DNA of 64,000 bases from Gemmataceae bacterium. GTDB taxonomy: Bacteria > Planctomycetota > Planctomycetia > Gemmatales > Gemmataceae. Made by a program: the position numbers and the translations under genes. The notes under the pieces are model-generated. The model did not search any database and was not told the origin of the DNA. It was given only the letters and a program-made list of their open reading frames with translations. Below are positions 17,653 through 26,289 of the stretch, in pieces. Positions within the stretch are counted from its first letter, which is position 1, and each line of letters opens with the position of its first letter. The stretch covers positions 62,001-126,000 of the forward strand of contig JALHPZ010000011.1 of assembly GCA_022842245.1 (NCBI GenBank). The letters run 5' to 3'.

Positions 17653-18566
17653 TCTCGACTACTCAACTCGTTCGCATGGCGCTCGGCCCGCTCTCGGTCG
17701 GGATCGAAATGGATCGCGTGCTGGGCATCGAGCGAGCTGAACGGATGAAGCCCGCGCCCGACCGGCCCGACCTCGCCGGGCGCCTGACCAACCGCGCCGG
17801 CGAGTGGCCCGTGATCGACCTGTCCGAACGACTCGGCGTGACACGCGACCCGGACCGGCGGGCCGGGCAGATCGTCCTCACCGCCATCACGGGCGAACGG
17901 CACGGCCTGCTGGTGGACCGCACCGCGCCCGTACCGCGCCTGCACGCAGACGCCGTAAGACCCCTCCCTCGTTCGGTGGCCCGCCGCGACGCCTGGTTCG
18001 ACGGAGTCCTTGTGGTCGACGGCACGCCGCTCTTGCGCTTGAATCCCGACCGACTCGCGTCGACGGTCGACCTGTTCGCCCCAGAAGTCGAACCGCCTGC
18101 CCCCGCGCTGCGACGGATGCCGGCGCGTGTGGATCGCATGGTCGTGTTGGGGCAGTACGAGTATCCCCTGCCGGGAAGCCGCGTTGTCGGATTCGGCCTA
18201 TCGGTGGGCTGCGTGGCGGAGATGATCGAGGCGCCGCCGGGCACGCCCGTGCCGGGTGCCACAAGCCACGTGCGGGAATTGTCGGTGTGGCGCGGTCGGG
18301 CGCTGCCGTTGGTGGACTTAGCCGCCTGGTGCGGGCTGCCCGTGCCGCCGGCACCGAACCGACGCGTCGCGGTCGTTCGCACGCCCGCCGGCGAACCGTA
18401 CGGCCTTCCCGCCGGCCACGGCGTCCGGATCGTGCCGCTGCCCCTGCCCAGTATGCCCGTCCGCCGCGCCATCACACTCCGCGCCGACCGCATCCTCGGC
18501 GTCTACGACACGAACGAGCAGACCATCGTCGTCCCGGATCTGAAACGGCTCGCGATCGGCGAGTGA
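17649..18566 (+). CDS. Double CheW-domain coupling protein
   Basis: The 305-residue product contains two CheW-like beta domains in tandem. The first (about 1-155) begins with a strand, LGPLSVGIEMDRVLGIERAE, and includes GEWPVIDLSERLG and GQIVLTAI. The second (about 160-305) has GFGLSVGCVAEMIE and RGRALPLVDLAAWCG. CheW domains link receptors to CheA. The ATGA overlap with cheA and the absence of any CheR, CheB, CheY, CheC or CheD gene in this operon favour a reduced or alternative-function pathway (for example control of pili or surface behaviour) over full flagellar chemotaxis. The frame is open far upstream inside cheA; the overlap start at 17649 is chosen. Confidence 0.8.
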   Translation: MISTTQLVRMALGPLSVGIEMDRVLGIERAERMKPAPDRPDLAGRLTNRAGEWPVIDLSERLGVTRDPDRRAGQIVLTAITGERHGLLVDRTAPVPRLHADAVRPLPRSVARRDAWFDGVLVVDGTPLLRLNPDRLASTVDLFAPEVEPPAPALRRMPARVDRMVVLGQYEYPLPGSRVVGFGLSVGCVAEMIEAPPGTPVPGATSHVRELSVWRGRALPLVDLAAWCGLPVPPAPNRRVAVVRTPAGEPYGLPAGHGVRIVPLPLPSMPVRRAITLRADRILGVYDTNEQTIVVPDLKRLAIGE

Positions 18567-18988
18567 TCCGCTTCCCAAGTCCTACCTGCCCTCGAGACCG
18601 GATTTCCGAGATCGGAATCGGCGGTCGCGCACCCGAGTGATTCCGCCGCCACCGCGCCACCCCCCGACGGACCCACTCCCGTTTTCCGGACCCACTTCAG
18701 ATATCCCTTGCTCAAAAAGGACTTACGGCGATTCCGCCACATTCGGGATCGCGTGGAACTCGCTCGAAACGCACCGGCGTTGCTCGGTTTCGGCTCACGG
18801 AAGCGTTCCAAGATGTACGGCTTCCGGGAATGGTTTGCCGGTATCGTTGTTCGTTTGATGGATTTGTCAAAACGACGCTCGGAACTCACGACTCAAATGG
18901 GATCTTGAGTCGTGAGTTCCGAGGGATGAGTTCCGAGATCGACCGGACCGCGGGCCGGCCAATGGTGACCGGGAACGGTTCGTGCCGC
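18567..18988. other. gene-free stretch between convergent genes
   Basis: No convincing coding region was seen in these 422 bases; the short open frames present look unlike real proteins. The only distinct element is the long perfect hairpin listed separately at 18878-18923. Base composition is lower in GC than the flanking genes. Confidence 0.6.
18878..18923. terminator. 19-bp perfect stem hairpin, candidate bidirectional terminator or mobile palindrome
   Basis: Arms at 18878-18896 and 18905-18923 are perfectly complementary over 19 bp (CTCGGAACTCACGACTCAA on the left) around an 8-base loop. It lies 66 bp beyond the stop of the minus-strand SPOR-like gene and about 310 bp beyond the double-CheW gene. 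There is no T-run, so it is not a classical intrinsic terminator. A partial extra copy (GATGAGTTCCGAG) follows at once, hinting at a repeated element rather than a dedicated terminator. Confidence 0.5.
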
Positions 18989-20164
18989 TTACTTCACTCG
19001 CATGAGCGCCAGGTGGTCGAACGGATAGATCTTGTTCCCGGCCGCGCCCTTTTCCCCGACGTTCAGCCGCAACGCCTCCAGCCGTTCCCGCATTTCGGCG
19101 ATCTTCGGATCTTCGGGCGAGTCGAACTGGCCGACGCAGACGAGGCTGCCGTTGAGCGTGTGCAGCACGTAGGATTCGAAGGGCGCCATGCGCGGCTCGG
19201 CGGCGGTCGGCTGCAAGCCGCGCAGGAGTTTCGCCAGGTTCACCGCGATCTCGGCCGTCTTGTTCAGGTAGTCCGGCCGCGAGTTGAACAGCTTGCGGAT
19301 GCTGAACGCGCTGCCGGCGTCCTTGTCCTTCACGTCCACGAGCGGCGCGTAGTAGCTCTTCACCACCAGCGTCCACGGTTTCTGAATCTTGAGTACCGAG
19401 AGCGGTTCCTCCTTGTTCATCTGTAGCACGAGCGGATCGGAGCCTTCGGAGGTCAACGTCTTGGGCGACGTCGGATTCGGCGCGACGAAAGCGAGCTTGA
19501 ACGGGTTCAGGAACCCGCCGTTGAGCGTGGCCTGCTGGCCACCCTTCGTCTCCCCGCCCACGAAGCCGCGGTCCATCAACCGCTTGTCCTTCGGGTCGTT
19601 CCAGGTGCGGATGGCGTCGAGCGCCTTGCGCGCCGTCTCCATGTCTTTCCAGCCTCCGACGAGCACGGCGTACTGCTCCTCGTAGCGGATCTTGGGCACG
19701 TGGTAGACCGGCTTGGTTTCCTGGAAATCGTACCCCTTGCGGAACGCCTCGGCGCGCAGCTGGTCGGCGAGGGCGAGGAACTGCTTCTCCTCCTCGGCCC
19801 GCTTCTTTTCCTTCTCGCGCCGGACGCGTTCGTCCTCCTTGCGCTTCTCCTCCGAGCCGCGCTCGAACAGGTACGCGGGGATCTTGTATGTGTCGCGAAT
19901 CTCCTTCGCGAGCGCCTCGGCGTAGGCCTTGGCGTTCTCGCCGGTGTAGCTCTTCACGATGACCATCCACGGTCCGTGTTCCGGCTTGACGTACCAGGGG
20001 TGGGCGCTCGGGAGCGCCTCGGCGGGCTTGGGCGCGGTCGCCGCCACCTGCTCGAAGGAAGGGGGCGAAGCCGGTGCGGCGGGAACCTTGCGATCGCTGG
20101 CGAACTGCGCCGAGGCCGTGGTCGCCAGTCCGAACGAAAAACCCACTGCGAGCAGTCGACGCAT
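18989..20164 (-). CDS. Secreted protein with SPOR-like segments
   Basis: The 391-residue product has a clear Sec signal (MRRLLAVGFSFGLATTASAQ). Residues about 65-175 look like a stretched SPOR-type module: PWMVIVKSYTGENAKAY at the start, then a highly charged helix (EEKRKEDERVRREKEKKRAEEE) and YAVLVGGWKDMETARKALD at the end, reminiscent of the SPOR motif for binding denuded peptidoglycan glycans. A second similar unit begins PWTLVVKSYYAPLVDV near residue 280. The ATG at 20164 is chosen over one at 20203 because AGGGGG lies seven bases upstream and the signal peptide begins there. SPOR assignment is by resemblance only. Confidence 0.6.
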   Translation of the reverse strand: MRRLLAVGFSFGLATTASAQFASDRKVPAAPASPPSFEQVAATAPKPAEALPSAHPWYVKPEHGPWMVIVKSYTGENAKAYAEALAKEIRDTYKIPAYLFERGSEEKRKEDERVRREKEKKRAEEEKQFLALADQLRAEAFRKGYDFQETKPVYHVPKIRYEEQYAVLVGGWKDMETARKALDAIRTWNDPKDKRLMDRGFVGGETKGGQQATLNGGFLNPFKLAFVAPNPTSPKTLTSEGSDPLVLQMNKEEPLSVLKIQKPWTLVVKSYYAPLVDVKDKDAGSAFSIRKLFNSRPDYLNKTAEIAVNLAKLLRGLQPTAAEPRMAPFESYVLHTLNGSLVCVGQFDSPEDPKIAEMRERLEALRLNVGEKGAAGNKIYPFDHLALMRVK

Positions 20165-20317
20165 GTTCGATCCCCCTGGAGCCGTGGACGAGTCGCGGTT
20201 CATAGCGTGGGCGGGGGTGAAGCGGAAGGGTACTTTTTGCAAACTTGAATCGATCTGGATTTTTCCGGGTGTTCTGCCGATAAGCCCGGCGGACGATTTC
20301 GTCTGAGAGGACGCGGC

Positions 20318-22042
20318 ATGGGCGAAGCAGCCACCCCCGACGCACAGGCCCTGTTGCGGCAACTGGCCGAGGGGCGCGAACGGCTCCGGGCCGAACTCGC
20401 CGCCGCCAAGCCCCGGCTGGACGAGGCCGAACGGCTGAATCGCGAAGCCCGCGAAACGCGCCGCCGCGTCCGCAAGTCCGCCGCCCGCTACCTGCAACGG
20501 TTCCGTCGGAAGGCGGCCGACGCCGCCGCGCCGATCCGCGCCGCCCGCGCGGAGATCGCCCGGCAACACGAGGAACTGCAAACCGCATTTGCGCGATTCA
20601 CGGCCGAACGGGAACGATTCCAAACCGAAACGGACGAATCCCGGTCGGCCCTCTCGGCCGCCTGGGACCTCCTCGCGCATCACCAATCGCTCTTCGCCGC
20701 GGAACGAACCGAGCGGGACGCCGAGTTGTCCCGCCTGTTTCAAATGCTGGAAACGCGCGAACGGGAGACCAACGCGGCGGTCGAACGATTCCGTCGAGAG
20801 CGCGAGACAGCGGAACGGGAACTGGCGACGCTGCGCGCCGAGATCGCCGGACTGGACCGGCGCGCGGCGAATGCCCGGCTGCAACTTCAGGAATTGGAAC
20901 AATCCCGCGCCAAGGCGATCGCCAATCGCGTGGCGGGGATCGGCTCCGAAGCCGTGACCCGAATGGTTGCCGGCGACATCGCGCCGCAGGCGCTCTCGGT
21001 GCTGGAGCAACGCGAAGCCGAATTGTTCCGCGAGCGCCGCGAACTGGAAGCCCACCGCCGCGAGCTGGACCTCCTCGCCGAGCATCTCTCCGACGGCCGG
21101 CGCGTCCTCGCGGAGCAGATCGAACAGGTGGCCAACGCCCGCGAGGCGTGGCAGACGGCGGAAGCCCGCACCGTCGACGAACTCGAGGAACTGGCCCGCG
21201 CCGTGGAATACCGTGAAGCCACGCTCGCCGCGCGCGAAGCCGCCCTCGCCCGGCAGGACGACCACCACCGCGAACGCGAACGCGAGCTTTGGAAGTACCA
21301 GACCGCTCTCGATCAGTGGCACGGCCTGCTCGTGGAGCGCGAGTCGCGCTTCCTCGCCGACCGCGAACAGGCCGAGGTCGGGATGGCCGCGCGACGGGGC
21401 CACCTGGCGGACCGCGAAGCCGAGTTGGAGACACTGATCCGGAAGTGGGACGACGAGAACGCCCGCCGGCGCGAGGAGTTGCTGGACACCATCGCCGGCT
21501 ATCGCGAACGGGCGGACGATTGCCGGGCGACGCTCGTCGAATGCGAACGCCTCCGCCGGCAGACGCAGGAGCAGGCGACCCAACTCGCGGCGTGGCTGCT
21601 CGCCGCGGAGCAACAGTGCGCCGAATCGGCCAACCACCCGGACCGCGCCCGCGCCGCCCAGCGCGTCGTCGTGTTGCGCAAGCGCTGGGAGGGCCGTTTC
21701 GCCCGGAGCCTGCGACAGCTCGACGAGCGCCTGGCCCGCCTGCACGCGGAATCCACCGACCTGACCGCACGCCAGGCCGAGTTCCAACGACTCGCCGCCG
21801 AAGTCACCGAACGCGAGCGTCAGGCCGCCCTGGCCGAACATCGGCGCGAACGGGACGCCCTGCTGGCGAAGGAGCTTCCCAAGGACGAACCGATCGTCCT
21901 CGCCGTGGCGGAGGGCTGGCGACGCCGGACCGACGCCGAGATCGACAAGTTGCGCCGCACCGCCGAGCGCGCCGCCGACGCACTGCTCAGCGCGGATGCG
22001 AAGGCCGACATCGTTCCGCTCCGCCCGGCCGACGCGGCCTGA
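20318..22042 (+). CDS. Long coiled-coil protein, 574 aa
   Basis: Almost the whole protein is alpha-helical coiled coil, rich in Glu, Arg, Ala and Leu with heptad spacing (for example RQLAEGRERLRAELAAAKP at the start, EREAELFRERRELEAHRREL in the middle and LRQLDERLARLHAESTDL near the end). A short break around residues 205-230 (IANRVAGIGSEAVTRMVAGD) is the one non-coiled patch. There is no signal peptide or membrane segment, so it is probably a cytoplasmic filament or scaffold; SMC-like ATPase motifs are absent. The gene is divergent from the SPOR-like gene (154 bp apart) and is followed by the repeat field. Confidence 0.7.
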   Translation: MGEAATPDAQALLRQLAEGRERLRAELAAAKPRLDEAERLNREARETRRRVRKSAARYLQRFRRKAADAAAPIRAARAEIARQHEELQTAFARFTAERERFQTETDESRSALSAAWDLLAHHQSLFAAERTERDAELSRLFQMLETRERETNAAVERFRRERETAERELATLRAEIAGLDRRAANARLQLQELEQSRAKAIANRVAGIGSEAVTRMVAGDIAPQALSVLEQREAELFRERRELEAHRRELDLLAEHLSDGRRVLAEQIEQVANAREAWQTAEARTVDELEELARAVEYREATLAAREAALARQDDHHRERERELWKYQTALDQWHGLLVERESRFLADREQAEVGMAARRGHLADREAELETLIRKWDDENARRREELLDTIAGYRERADDCRATLVECERLRRQTQEQATQLAAWLLAAEQQCAESANHPDRARAAQRVVVLRKRWEGRFARSLRQLDERLARLHAESTDLTARQAEFQRLAAEVTERERQAALAEHRRERDALLAKELPKDEPIVLAVAEGWRRRTDAEIDKLRRTAERAADALLSADAKADIVPLRPADAA

Positions 22043-22059
22043 ATCCGCCGGGGTTTGCG

Positions 22060-22693
22060 TCGAATGTGTTGGCGGGATATTTGTCGAGTTCGCCGGCCCT
22101 CTTCAGTCCGAAGTTCGCCAGCCCTCTTCAGCCCGAAGGACTGGGAGTGCTTAGCCCAGGGCCGACGCGACATGATGAGCGCGCCGCGTGGATGCCTCTT
22201 CAGTCCGAAGGACTGGGAGTGTTTAGCCCAGGGCGAGCCGTCTTCGGCGACGCCCTGGGTGATCCGTTGAAACTCCAACCGGCGGAGTGTGCGTCGAATG
22301 TGTTGGTTGAACATTTGTCGAGTTCGCCGGCCCTCTTCAGTCCGAAGGACTGGGAGTGCTTAGCCCAGGGCGAGCCGTCTTCGGCGACGCCCTGGGTGAT
22401 CCGTTGAAACTCCAACCGGCGGGGTGTGCGTCGAATGTGTTGGTTGAACATTTGTCGAGTTCGCCGGCCCTCTTCAGTCCGAAGGACTGGGAGTGCTTAG
22501 CCCAGGGCGAGCCGTCATCGGCGACGCCCTGGGTGATCCGTTGAAACTCCAAGCAGTCTGAAGGACTGCGACAGATTGCCGACGGTGAGCTTTTGTCTCA
22601 GCCCTTCGGGCTGATGGTTTTCCTCACCCGTTACCCAGGGCGTCGTCGCAAAGCCTCCTCGCCCTGGGCTAAGCACTCCCAGTCCTTCGGACT
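22060..22693. repeat. field of palindromic two-hairpin elements, about 137-bp direct repeats plus an inverted copy
   Basis: Three full copies of a two-hairpin element (22201-22259, 22338-22396, 22475-22533) and a truncated one (22129-22161) run in direct orientation; a copy at 22634-22694 is inverted. Each has hairpin 1 CAGTCCgaaGGACTG, a constant linker GGAGTGcTTAG, and hairpin 2 with stem CCCAGGGC / GCCCTGGG. The last copies repeat with 137-138 bp period, including shared flanking sequence. At 22553-22614 a different paired-hairpin element lies (CAGTCtgaaGGACTG, GACA...TGTC, CAGCCCttcgGGGCTG). No gene was seen here; short open frames repeat with the units and are not coding. Confidence 0.85.
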
Positions 22694-22957
22694 GAAGACA
22701 CGTGGCCGGAAACGATCACCTTCGGACCGAAGACACGCGGACGAAACGATCACCTTCGGACCGAAGACACGCGGACGAAACGATCACCTTCGGACCGAAG
22801 ACACGCGGACGAAACGATCACCTTCGGACGGAAGACACGCGGACGGAAACGATCACCTTCGGACGGAAGACACGCGGACGGAAACGATCACCTTCGGACG
22901 GAAGACACGCGGACGAAACGATCACCTTCGGACGGAAGACACGCGGCCGGAAACGAT
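22694..22957. repeat. tandem array of 34-35 bp units, about 7.5 copies
   Basis: The string GAAGACACG recurs at 22694, 22729, 22763, 22797, 22831, 22866, 22901 and 22935, giving unit lengths of 35, 34, 34, 34, 35, 35 and 34. Units are near-identical, including CGATCACCTTCGGAC, and contain a small palindrome (CTTCGGACCGAAG, or CTTCGGACGGAAG in later units). The one-base length changes would break any reading frame, so the array is non-coding. It abuts the inverted two-hairpin element and probably grew from its terminal hairpin. The 121 bp after it, up to the next gene, hold nothing recognisable. Confidence 0.9.
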
Positions 22958-23078
22958 CTTCCACCAACTTTCGTGGCACTCGCCCAATTCGGCGGTTTTC
23001 CCTCCAATTCTCTGGCAGTCGCTTCGGCTTCCCGGTACGATTTCGCGGATTGCATCCACCGCACCGGGAAGCCGCGCC

Positions 23079-24041
23079 ATGCCCGTCGAAGCCTACTGCG
23101 ACGTTTGCCGGAAATCGTACCCGCTCAAGGACGAGTTCGCCGGGAAGCAGGTGAAATGCCCGTCGTGCCAGGCCGTGCTGAACGTGCCGGCAAAAGCGGC
23201 ATCGGACGACGACGAACGCGAGTCTCGCTACGGCTTTCCCGACGACCTGCCCGACGAGTTCTGGCACGACAAGTTCCTCCTCCGCCAGAAGCTCTGGTCG
23301 CTCAAGGAGAAGTACAACGTCGCCGACGAGCGCGGCCGGCCGATCCTCTTCGTCGAACGCCCGATCCACCTCATGAAGGGCTGCCTTGCAATGGTCGTCG
23401 GGATTCCGGCGATCCTCATTCTCGCCGGCGGCGGCGCGTTTGCCGGTATCGCCCTCGAAAAGACCATTGGCAAGGAAGCCAGCGTCGTTCTTGCCGCGGT
23501 CCTCGGCGTTCTCGGCTTCCTCATCGGCCTCGCCATCATCATCGCCCTCTACCCGAAGCGGCACATCACCTTCTACCCGGACGAATCCAAGCAGGACATG
23601 CTCCTGCGCATCTTCCAGAACCAGAAGGTCGCCTTCCTCAACATGCGCTACACGCTGGCGGACGACACGGGCAAGGTCCTGTGCGTCTTCCGCAAGAACT
23701 TCCTCCACGGCATCTTCCGCAAGCGCTGGTACATCGAGACGGAAGACGGCGAAACGCTCTTCGTGGTCAAGGAAGACTCGATCATTCTCTCGCTGCTCCG
23801 TCGTACCATTGGCGCCATTGCCGAAGAGATTCCGCTGCTCGGCCTCGCGCTCGTCGCCTTCCTCCGCACGAACTTCATCTTCACCCGCGTGTCCGACGGC
23901 GAGACCGTCGGCGAGTTCAACCGCCGGATGACGCTGCTCGACCGCTACGTGCTGGACCTGACGATGGACGAGAAGCGAACGATCGACCGGCGCATCGCCG
24001 TGGCGATGGGTGTGCTGCTCGACACCGGCGAACGGCGGTGA
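23079..24041 (+). CDS. Zinc-ribbon protein with scramblase/LURP-one-like domain
   Basis: The 320-residue product opens with a zinc ribbon (CDVC at 7-10 and CPSC at 27-30), then an acidic linker, two adjacent membrane helices (about 104-125 and 133-152), and a C-terminal domain (about 155-320). The latter resembles the tubby-like phospholipid scramblase/LURP-one-related fold: FLNMRYTLADDTGKVLC, RWYIETEDGETLF, and a final DRYVLDLTMDEKRTIDRR with AVAMGVLLDTGE. Members are soluble or membrane-associated lipid-binding proteins of unclear bacterial role. The frame is open upstream into the repeat array; the ATG at 23079 is chosen because the zinc ribbon starts there. The next gene begins five bases after the stop. 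Confidence 0.75.
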   Translation: MPVEAYCDVCRKSYPLKDEFAGKQVKCPSCQAVLNVPAKAASDDDERESRYGFPDDLPDEFWHDKFLLRQKLWSLKEKYNVADERGRPILFVERPIHLMKGCLAMVVGIPAILILAGGGAFAGIALEKTIGKEASVVLAAVLGVLGFLIGLAIIIALYPKRHITFYPDESKQDMLLRIFQNQKVAFLNMRYTLADDTGKVLCVFRKNFLHGIFRKRWYIETEDGETLFVVKEDSIILSLLRRTIGAIAEEIPLLGLALVAFLRTNFIFTRVSDGETVGEFNRRMTLLDRYVLDLTMDEKRTIDRRIAVAMGVLLDTGERR

Positions 24042-24046
24042 TCGCC

Positions 24047-24691
24047 ATGGCGAACGACGATATTCCGACCATCGGCGAGGCGATGCTGGAACGCCCGCGC
24101 ATCGACTTCGAGCGCGGGATGTCCTTCCTGCCGCCCGTTTCGATCCTGCTGTGCCTCGCGTGCGCCGGCGCGTTCGCCTGGCAGCTTTCCACCGGCGCGC
24201 TCGCCAGCGAAGACGCGATCATCAAGGCCGGGGCGCTCAACGGCCCCCGCGTCGCCGCCGGCGAATACTGGCGCATGATCACCGCCGTCTTCCTCCACGG
24301 CAGCCCGGATCACCTCATCGGCAACCTCGTCGTTCTCTTCATCCTCGGCATGGCGTGCGAACACGCCTACGGCTCCCTCCGCTTCGTACCGCTCTACCTC
24401 CTCGCCGGACTTGGCGGGTCGGCGCTCAGCCTCGTCAACGGCCACACTTCCGTCGGCGCGTCGGGTGCGATCTTCGGCCTCGCCGGCGCCCTCGTCGCCT
24501 TCTTCACGAAGTACCGCCGCGAGTATCTCCTCCGCGACCTCCGCGTCGGCAGCGTGCTGCTCGTTTGGGCGATCTACCAGGTCGCGCTCGGGTTCATGAA
24601 CCCGATGATCGACAACTTCGCCCACATCGGCGGTTTCGTGGCGGGGTTGCTGATCGGAGTCGTGCTGCGGAAGCGGCCGCGCGAAGTCTAG
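24047..24691 (+). CDS. Rhomboid family intramembrane serine protease
   Basis: A 214-residue polytopic protein with six or so membrane helices. The catalytic serine is in GASGAIFG (S139), the histidine in FAHIGGFVAG (H193), and HLIGN (H89, N93) supplies the HxxxN motif that forms the oxyanion hole; a Trp-Arg pair (EYWRMITAVFLH) precedes it. This is the complete catalytic set of an active rhomboid, so cleavage of single-pass membrane proteins within the bilayer is expected. It lies immediately downstream of the scramblase-like gene, likely the same transcript. Its stop overlaps that of the convergent AtuA-family gene by four bases. Confidence 0.9.
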   Translation: MANDDIPTIGEAMLERPRIDFERGMSFLPPVSILLCLACAGAFAWQLSTGALASEDAIIKAGALNGPRVAAGEYWRMITAVFLHGSPDHLIGNLVVLFILGMACEHAYGSLRFVPLYLLAGLGGSALSLVNGHTSVGASGAIFGLAGALVAFFTKYRREYLLRDLRVGSVLLVWAIYQVALGFMNPMIDNFAHIGGFVAGLLIGVVLRKRPREV

Positions 24692-25980
24692 ATCATCGCA
24701 ACGACGGGCGTGACGGCGCTCTTGGCGATGAGTGCCGGCCAGTACGCGAACACCTCGCGCACGGCGGCGCGGCCGGTCGTGTAGCCGGTCGTGCCCGCGT
24801 AGCCGCTCGTCACCAGCGGGGCGAACTCCTTCGTGAACCGCTCGACCGCCGGCTTGCGGGCGTCCCGCACGGCGACGCGCAGCGTGACCTCCATCCCCTC
24901 GCCGATCACCTCGACGAGCGAATGGTCGAAGCGGAAGCCGGCCCGTTCGAGTCGATCGAGAATGATGCGGCCGCTTCGCTCGGCGTTCGCCCGCGCGTGC
25001 GGCCCCGCCAGCACCAGCGTGCCCGCCGCGGCGAAGCCATCGCGATACGCCAATGACACCTTGTACGAATCGGTCGCCGGCCGGCCCCGACAGCCGGAGA
25101 CTTCGACCACATCCCGCGAGGCCTGCTTCAGTTGGACCGACGTGAAGTCCGCGACGACGTCCGGCGTCAGGTAGCGGGTCGGATCGCCGACCTCGTATAG
25201 CAGTTGTTCGCCGACCGTTTCGAGATTCACGGCTCCGCCGGTGCCGTCGGGCTTGGAGATCGAAAACGTACCGTCCTCGTGGACATCGACGAACGGGTAG
25301 CCAACGTCGGCGAGATTCGTCGCGTCGGACGCGTTCGTCCAGAGTCCGCCGGTCGCCTGTGCGCCGCATTCGATCAGGTGCCCGGCGACCGTTCCGGCGG
25401 CGAGGAGGTCGTCGGAGATCCAGCCGAATTCGTGCAGGAGCGGGCCGACGGTCAGGCAGGCATCGGCGACGCGGCCAGTGACGACGACGTTCGCTCCGCC
25501 GCGCAAGGCCTCGGCAATGGGGACCGAGCCGAGGTAGGCGTTCGCACTCACGACGCGGTCCCGCACCGTCGCGAGCGGTTCGCCGGTGTCGAGATTCTTC
25601 AATTCGTGCCCCGCGGCGAGCAGTTCGTCCAACCGGGGCATGAGATCGTCGCCGGAAACGACGGCGACGCGGTGGCCCGGCAGCAGTTCCGCCGTCTTCC
25701 GGCCGCACGCCAGCGGATTCATGCCGCCGGCGTTCGTGACGATTTTCAGGTTCGGCTGAGCGTCGAGGATGGGCCGGAGCCGCGGCAGGAGATCGGTGAA
25801 GTCGGTGGCGTAGCCGGCGGTCGGGTCGCGCCGTTTCAGGAGCGCGAGGATCGACATGGTCAGTTCGGCGAGGTATTCGAGCGTGAGGTAGTCGAGGCGG
25901 CCCGCCTCCGCGAGGCGTACCGGCGCGTCGGGGCTGTCGCCCCAGAAACCGCAGCCGTTGCCGATCCGCACGCTTCGCAT
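24688..25980 (-). CDS. AtuA-family (DUF1446) protein
   Basis: A 430-residue soluble protein matching the acyclic terpene utilisation AtuA/DUF1446 family: RIGNGCGFWGDSPDAP at the N-terminus, LDYLTLEYLAELTMSIL, IVTNAGGMNPLAC (about 85-97), and VVVTGRVADACLTVGPLLHEFGW (broken here by family-typical DA). In pseudomonads AtuA belongs to citronellol/geraniol breakdown, but the family is wide and many members sit outside any terpene cluster; no other atu gene is here. The ATG at 25980 has AGGA nine bases upstream and yields the family N-terminus. It follows the small basic protein gene by ten bases on the same strand. Confidence 0.8.
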   Translation of the reverse strand: MRSVRIGNGCGFWGDSPDAPVRLAEAGRLDYLTLEYLAELTMSILALLKRRDPTAGYATDFTDLLPRLRPILDAQPNLKIVTNAGGMNPLACGRKTAELLPGHRVAVVSGDDLMPRLDELLAAGHELKNLDTGEPLATVRDRVVSANAYLGSVPIAEALRGGANVVVTGRVADACLTVGPLLHEFGWISDDLLAAGTVAGHLIECGAQATGGLWTNASDATNLADVGYPFVDVHEDGTFSISKPDGTGGAVNLETVGEQLLYEVGDPTRYLTPDVVADFTSVQLKQASRDVVEVSGCRGRPATDSYKVSLAYRDGFAAAGTLVLAGPHARANAERSGRIILDRLERAGFRFDHSLVEVIGEGMEVTLRVAVRDARKPAVERFTKEFAPLVTSGYAGTTGYTTGRAAVREVFAYWPALIAKSAVTPVVAMI

Positions 25981-25990
25981 GGGGCGGTCC

Positions 25991-26197
25991 TCATTCGTGC
26001 GGTTTGCGCGTGGCGTCGTGGTCCAGACCGTTGAGTCGTTCGGACGAGTGCCGTCCGAAGTCATCGTCGGCGTCGGCGGCCTCTTCGGGATGCTCGGCCA
26101 GCACGCGCTTGGCGGCGTGGCGCCGGTGTTTGTTCCCGCGCCGCTTCACGGCCCGCTTCATTTCCCGCAGTTTCCGCTTGTCCGGATCGATGGGCAT
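25991..26197 (-). CDS. small highly charged protein, 68 aa
   Basis: A small protein with a strongly basic N-terminal half (PDKRKLREMKRAVKRRGNKH) and an acidic middle (EHPEEAADADDDFG). This suggests RNA or DNA contact, but no domain is recognised. GAGGA lies six bases before the ATG at 26197, and the gene sits ten bases upstream of the AtuA-family gene, so it is almost certainly translated from the same message. A longer frame from 26242 lacks a comparable ribosome site. Confidence 0.6.
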   Translation of the reverse strand: MPIDPDKRKLREMKRAVKRRGNKHRRHAAKRVLAEHPEEAADADDDFGRHSSERLNGLDHDATRKPHE

Positions 26198-26289
26198 GGC
26201 GAATCCTCTCGCGGCACACACCGGCCAGTATAGACGCGCCACCGCTAAGATGGTGGAAGTCCCCCGACTCCCGAATCCGGAGCCTGGTC

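Noticed and set aside
18989..21841. Very long minus-strand open frame covering the coiled-coil gene
   Set aside because: Only the part up to 20164 (with signal peptide and AGGGGG site) looks like a protein; the rest is antisense to the coiled-coil gene and has unnatural composition.
22200..22552. Repeated small open frames (near-identical peptides) in the palindrome field
   Set aside because: They exist only because the DNA block is duplicated, have no ribosome sites, and run on both strands of the same palindromes.
22694..22957. Possible CRISPR array from regularly spaced 34-35 bp repeats
   Set aside because: There are no variable spacers: the full unit, not just part, is repeated, and no cas gene is nearby. 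It is a tandem minisatellite.
22593..23078. Extension of the scramblase-like protein through the tandem array
   Set aside because: Array units change length by one base, and the zinc ribbon begins exactly at the ATG at 23079.
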